Origin: Roseibium litorale
GTDB lineage: Bacteria; Pseudomonadota; Alphaproteobacteria; Rhizobiales; Stappiaceae
Length of the DNA: 64,000 nucleotides
Direction of reading: 5' to 3'
Assembly (NCBI RefSeq): GCF_014842915.1
Contig: NZ_JACYXI010000011.1
Coordinates: 1-64,000 of the forward strand
In this document: in pieces, positions 61,944 through 64,000 of the stretch
Position numbering within the stretch: the first letter of the stretch is position 1
Layout of the letters: each line of letters opens with the position of its first letter
The notes under the pieces: generated by a model
Seen by the model: the letters and a program-made list of their open reading frames with translations, nothing else
Database searches by the model: none
Told to the model about the DNA's origin: nothing
Program-made: the position numbers and the translations under genes

Positions 61944-62843
61944 TCAGGCGAGCCGGTAGAGGGCTGTCAGGGTCAGGTCCGGTTCCGCCAGCACAAGCCC
62001 GCGCCCGGCGAGGTCTTCCAGATGAGCGAAGGCGGAGAGACCCGCAGCCCCGCGCAGCGCAGGGTCGAGGCCTTTGTAGACCCGCAAAACCAGCTCGGGC
62101 ACGGAAATCGGGGTTTGCTCAAGGTTGCCAAGGATGGCTTCTTCCCGGCGTTGCCTGTGTTCTTTCAGGTCCCTCACATAGGCATGGGCTTCGCGCACCA
62201 GACCTCCATGGCCGGGCAGATAGGTCGTTTCAGGCCGGTTCAGCAGCACCTCCAACGAGGCCATATAGGCCAGCATGTTGCCATCCGGAGGGGCTACGAT
62301 GGACGTTGCCCACACCATGACGTGATCTGCGGAGAACAGGAACTCCGTTCCCGGCAAGGCAAAGCAGAGATGGTTCTGTGTGTGGCCGGGCGTGTGTAGT
62401 GCCTCAAAACGCTGGCCGGAAAGGGTGATGGTTTCACCGTGGCCAAGGATCCTGTCGGGTTTGTGATCCTTGTCGGCACTCGCGTCCAGGGAATTGCTCT
62501 CTCCCTCGGCCAGGGGGCGTGCGGCGACATGGGGGGCGCAGCCAATGACCGGAGCGCCTGTCCGGGCCGCGAGTGTACGCGCCGCCGGAGAATGGTCCAT
62601 GTGGGTGTGACTGACGAGGATCGCCTCGATCCGCTCGCCTTCCGTGGCCTTCAGCAAGGCATCGAGATGGACCGGGTTGTCCGGGCCGGGATCGATCACG
62701 GTCACATTGCCCTGGCCGACGAGATAGGTGTTGGTGCCGTGGAAGGTGAAAGGGCCGGGATTGGGAACGGTCATCCGGCGCAGGCCCGGTATAATTTCCA
62801 CGGCTTCACCATAGGCGGGATCGAACTGCCGGTCGTGCTTCAT
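61944..62843 (-). CDS. MBL-fold metallo-hydrolase (LACTB2-like)
   Basis: This 299-residue protein has the metallo-beta-lactamase metal site: SHTHMDHSPAA, then TPGHTQNH and SADHVMVWAT, with a C-terminal winged-helix part (RVYKGLDPALRGAAGLSAFA), as in LACTB2-like ribonuclease or hydrolase proteins. The substrate is unknown. It is convergent with the DUF1499 gene. Confidence 0.88.
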   Translation of the reverse strand: MKHDRQFDPAYGEAVEIIPGLRRMTVPNPGPFTFHGTNTYLVGQGNVTVIDPGPDNPVHLDALLKATEGERIEAILVSHTHMDHSPAARTLAARTGAPVIGCAPHVAARPLAEGESNSLDASADKDHKPDRILGHGETITLSGQRFEALHTPGHTQNHLCFALPGTEFLFSADHVMVWATSIVAPPDGNMLAYMASLEVLLNRPETTYLPGHGGLVREAHAYVRDLKEHRQRREEAILGNLEQTPISVPELVLRVYKGLDPALRGAAGLSAFAHLEDLAGRGLVLAEPDLTLTALYRLA

Positions 62844-63082
62844 GCGGGCTCTGCTGCAGGTGGTGAAGGAATATGTTTATTGAAGCGATATCACACGGGA
62901 ACCCGGACGGGAGGTCAAGCTCACAGAATGCGAGATTGGTCTCATCCTCAGGACGCGCTGCTGTCTTTCCCACGCGGGATCAAGGCGCAAGATCATAAAT
63001 CCGGGCCTGAGGATATCGCCATCTGGCTGTTGATTTAGCATGCGATCACTGGTCTGATTGCGATCAATGGATAGTTGAGATC

Positions 63083-63553
63083 ATGCCTGCTGACGACACC
63101 TGCCACTTCGAACGTTTTCTGAAATTGCCGCGCGACAAGGCATTTGCGTTGCTCGTCGACACTCTTTCCGAGTGGTGGGGGCCCGTTTCCGGCAATGCGC
63201 ATTTGCAGGATGCTGCATTGGAGCCTCATCCTGGGGGCGTCTGTTATGAGAACACGGCGGAGAACGGGCATCTTGTCTGGGGAACGGTTCTCTCAATTGC
63301 GAGGCCGCTCTACATCCGCCTTGCCTGGCAGGTGACCTCGGATGGCCAAGCCATAAGGGATTCTGCCGCGGCCAGCCGGGTCATGATCGCCTTGCGGGAG
63401 GCGGCAGGAGGCACACGGCTCGAACTGACTCATTCCGATTTTATCCGTCACGGCGAGGACGCTGCCTCAAGCTTTGAAGCGGCGTCCGGCGGCAACGGCT
63501 GGCCTGCGCGGCTGGACCGGTTGCAAGCCGCCGCGCTCAAGACGCGGTCATGA
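63083..63553 (+). CDS. SRPBCC (START/AHSA1-like) domain protein
   Basis: This 156-residue soluble protein has the SRPBCC fold pattern: KLPRDKAFALLVDTLSEWWG at the start, VWGTVLSIARPLYIRLAW and GGTRLELTHSDF near the end. Family members bind hydrophobic ligands or act as Hsp90 activators; a specific role cannot be given. It lies upstream of an incomplete membrane protein with a 227-bp gap. Confidence 0.78.
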   Translation: MPADDTCHFERFLKLPRDKAFALLVDTLSEWWGPVSGNAHLQDAALEPHPGGVCYENTAENGHLVWGTVLSIARPLYIRLAWQVTSDGQAIRDSAAASRVMIALREAAGGTRLELTHSDFIRHGEDAASSFEAASGGNGWPARLDRLQAAALKTRS

Positions 63554-63779
63554 CCAGTTTCCCCATGCCAGAACCTGCTTTTTCAGCCTGCCGGCTCCGG
63601 CTGTAAGTGCCGTTTGCAAAGCCTATCTTGTTTGCCGGAGAAATAAATTGGATTTTGTCGTCTGATTGACACGCATTGCATGTTACCCACGACCCCCATT
63701 TCCTTTCGCTGGGCTTTGACAGATCCCTTCGGAAGGGCAGGTTGTTTTTCCTCAGCAGTGCCGAAGACACAGGACAAGC

Positions 63780-64000
63780 ATGCCGACATCCCCTGACCTT
63801 CAGGATGCCCAGATCACGCTGCCTGGGCCATGGACCCGTATCGTTGATGGCCGCTGGACGCTTGTTTGCGCAGCGGTCATGGCGGCTCTGGCCGTTCTTG
63901 TCTTCAACGTACCCTGGGGCGTGGCTCTTGTTTCTTTCCTGATCCTTGCGCTCGTGACGGCAAGCGTGCCTGCCCGTGCCCGCTCCCGCCGTCTTCAGGC
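63780..64000 (+). CDS. N-terminal part of a membrane protein, cut by the window edge
   Basis: From the ATG at 63780 an open frame runs to the window end (73 residues). It begins MPTSPDLQDAQ and contains two membrane segments (LVCAAVMAALAVLVF and VALVSFLILALVTASV) followed by an arginine-rich stretch. CAGGA lies before the ATG. Two helices and a positively charged cytosolic turn fit the start of a sensor histidine kinase, but this cannot be shown without the remainder. Confidence 0.6.
   Translation, partial: MPTSPDLQDAQITLPGPWTRIVDGRWTLVCAAVMAALAVLVFNVPWGVALVSFLILALVTASVPARARSRRLQ

Noticed and set aside
63537-63770. 77-codon minus-strand frame in the gap before the last gene
   Set aside because: No ribosome site, no similarity, and it overlaps the promoter region of the membrane protein starting at 63780.

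Overview
The window reads as a chromosomal segment of a GC-rich alphaproteobacterium, most likely of the Hyphomicrobiales (Rhizobiales) and close to marine or soil Stappiaceae such as Roseibium, Labrenzia or Pannonibacter. The grounds are the gene families (NadQ/COG4111, TIGR02301, BtaA/BtaB betaine-lipid enzymes, a RibBX-type riboflavin enzyme, a TAXI-TRAP transporter with a fused permease), the alphaproteobacterial style of dnaA, and the codon and GC pattern. The placement is inference. I see no tRNA, rRNA, CRISPR array, insertion sequence or prophage. Nearly all the sequence is intact housekeeping and transport genes.

Layout. 1-4 kb: a cobalamin-riboswitch-like RNA element on the + strand with no + strand gene behind it, a phytase-like esterase, ChrA and an MFS carrier. 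4.3-8 kb: the de novo NAD operon nadA-nadB-nadC, preceded by a perfect palindrome over the promoter. Its likely repressor gene nadQ lies at 10.3-11.3 kb in a leftward run ygfZ - HD hydrolase - tyrosine phosphatase - nadQ. 13.6-25 kb: dihydroorotase, DUF2061, an XRE regulator, an L,D-transpeptidase, btaAB, a LysE exporter and several small conserved proteins, then an SRAP-domain protein and a TPR-methyltransferase. 25.2-27.4 kb: dnaA with a long AT-rich, palindrome-bearing upstream region. 28-34.8 kb: an FAD-linked oxidase, fabI, a phosphoglycerate-mutase-like protein, DUF3095, aroC and a dienelactone hydrolase. 35-38 kb: a TAXI-TRAP uptake system. 38.7-43.6 kb: a Bcr/CflA exporter, a RibBX enzyme with an N-terminal DNA-binding domain, an m5U-type RNA methyltransferase and TlyA. 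43.6-45.4 kb: a copper-delivery operon (DUF2946 protein, PCuAC, SCO1) ending in a 44-residue membrane protein. 45.5-51.8 kb: an MFS carrier, dxs, a LuxR-type regulator, xseB and a histone-deacetylase-like protein. 52.2-57 kb: a Sua5/TsaC enzyme and an acyl-CoA dehydrogenase - enoyl-CoA hydratase - SDR operon. 57-64 kb: a DnaJ-like chaperone, a lipoprotein, pdxH, CorA, a DUF1499 protein, an MBL-fold hydrolase, an SRPBCC protein and the start of a membrane protein cut by the window edge.

The most interesting points are: (i) the riboflavin enzyme at 40114-41433 carries a YdaS/Cro-like helix-turn-helix domain at its N-terminus, a GTP cyclohydrolase II-like domain that has lost all three zinc cysteines, and a 19-bp palindrome just upstream that its own DNA-binding domain could recognise; (ii) the NadQ repressor and a perfect 19-bp palindrome before nadA form a self-consistent NAD-control circuit; (iii) two palindromes exactly 21 bp apart and an unassigned + strand terminator lie between dxs and the luxR-type gene; (iv) a riboswitch-like element points at no sense gene; (v) an unlisted 44-residue protein ends the copper operon.
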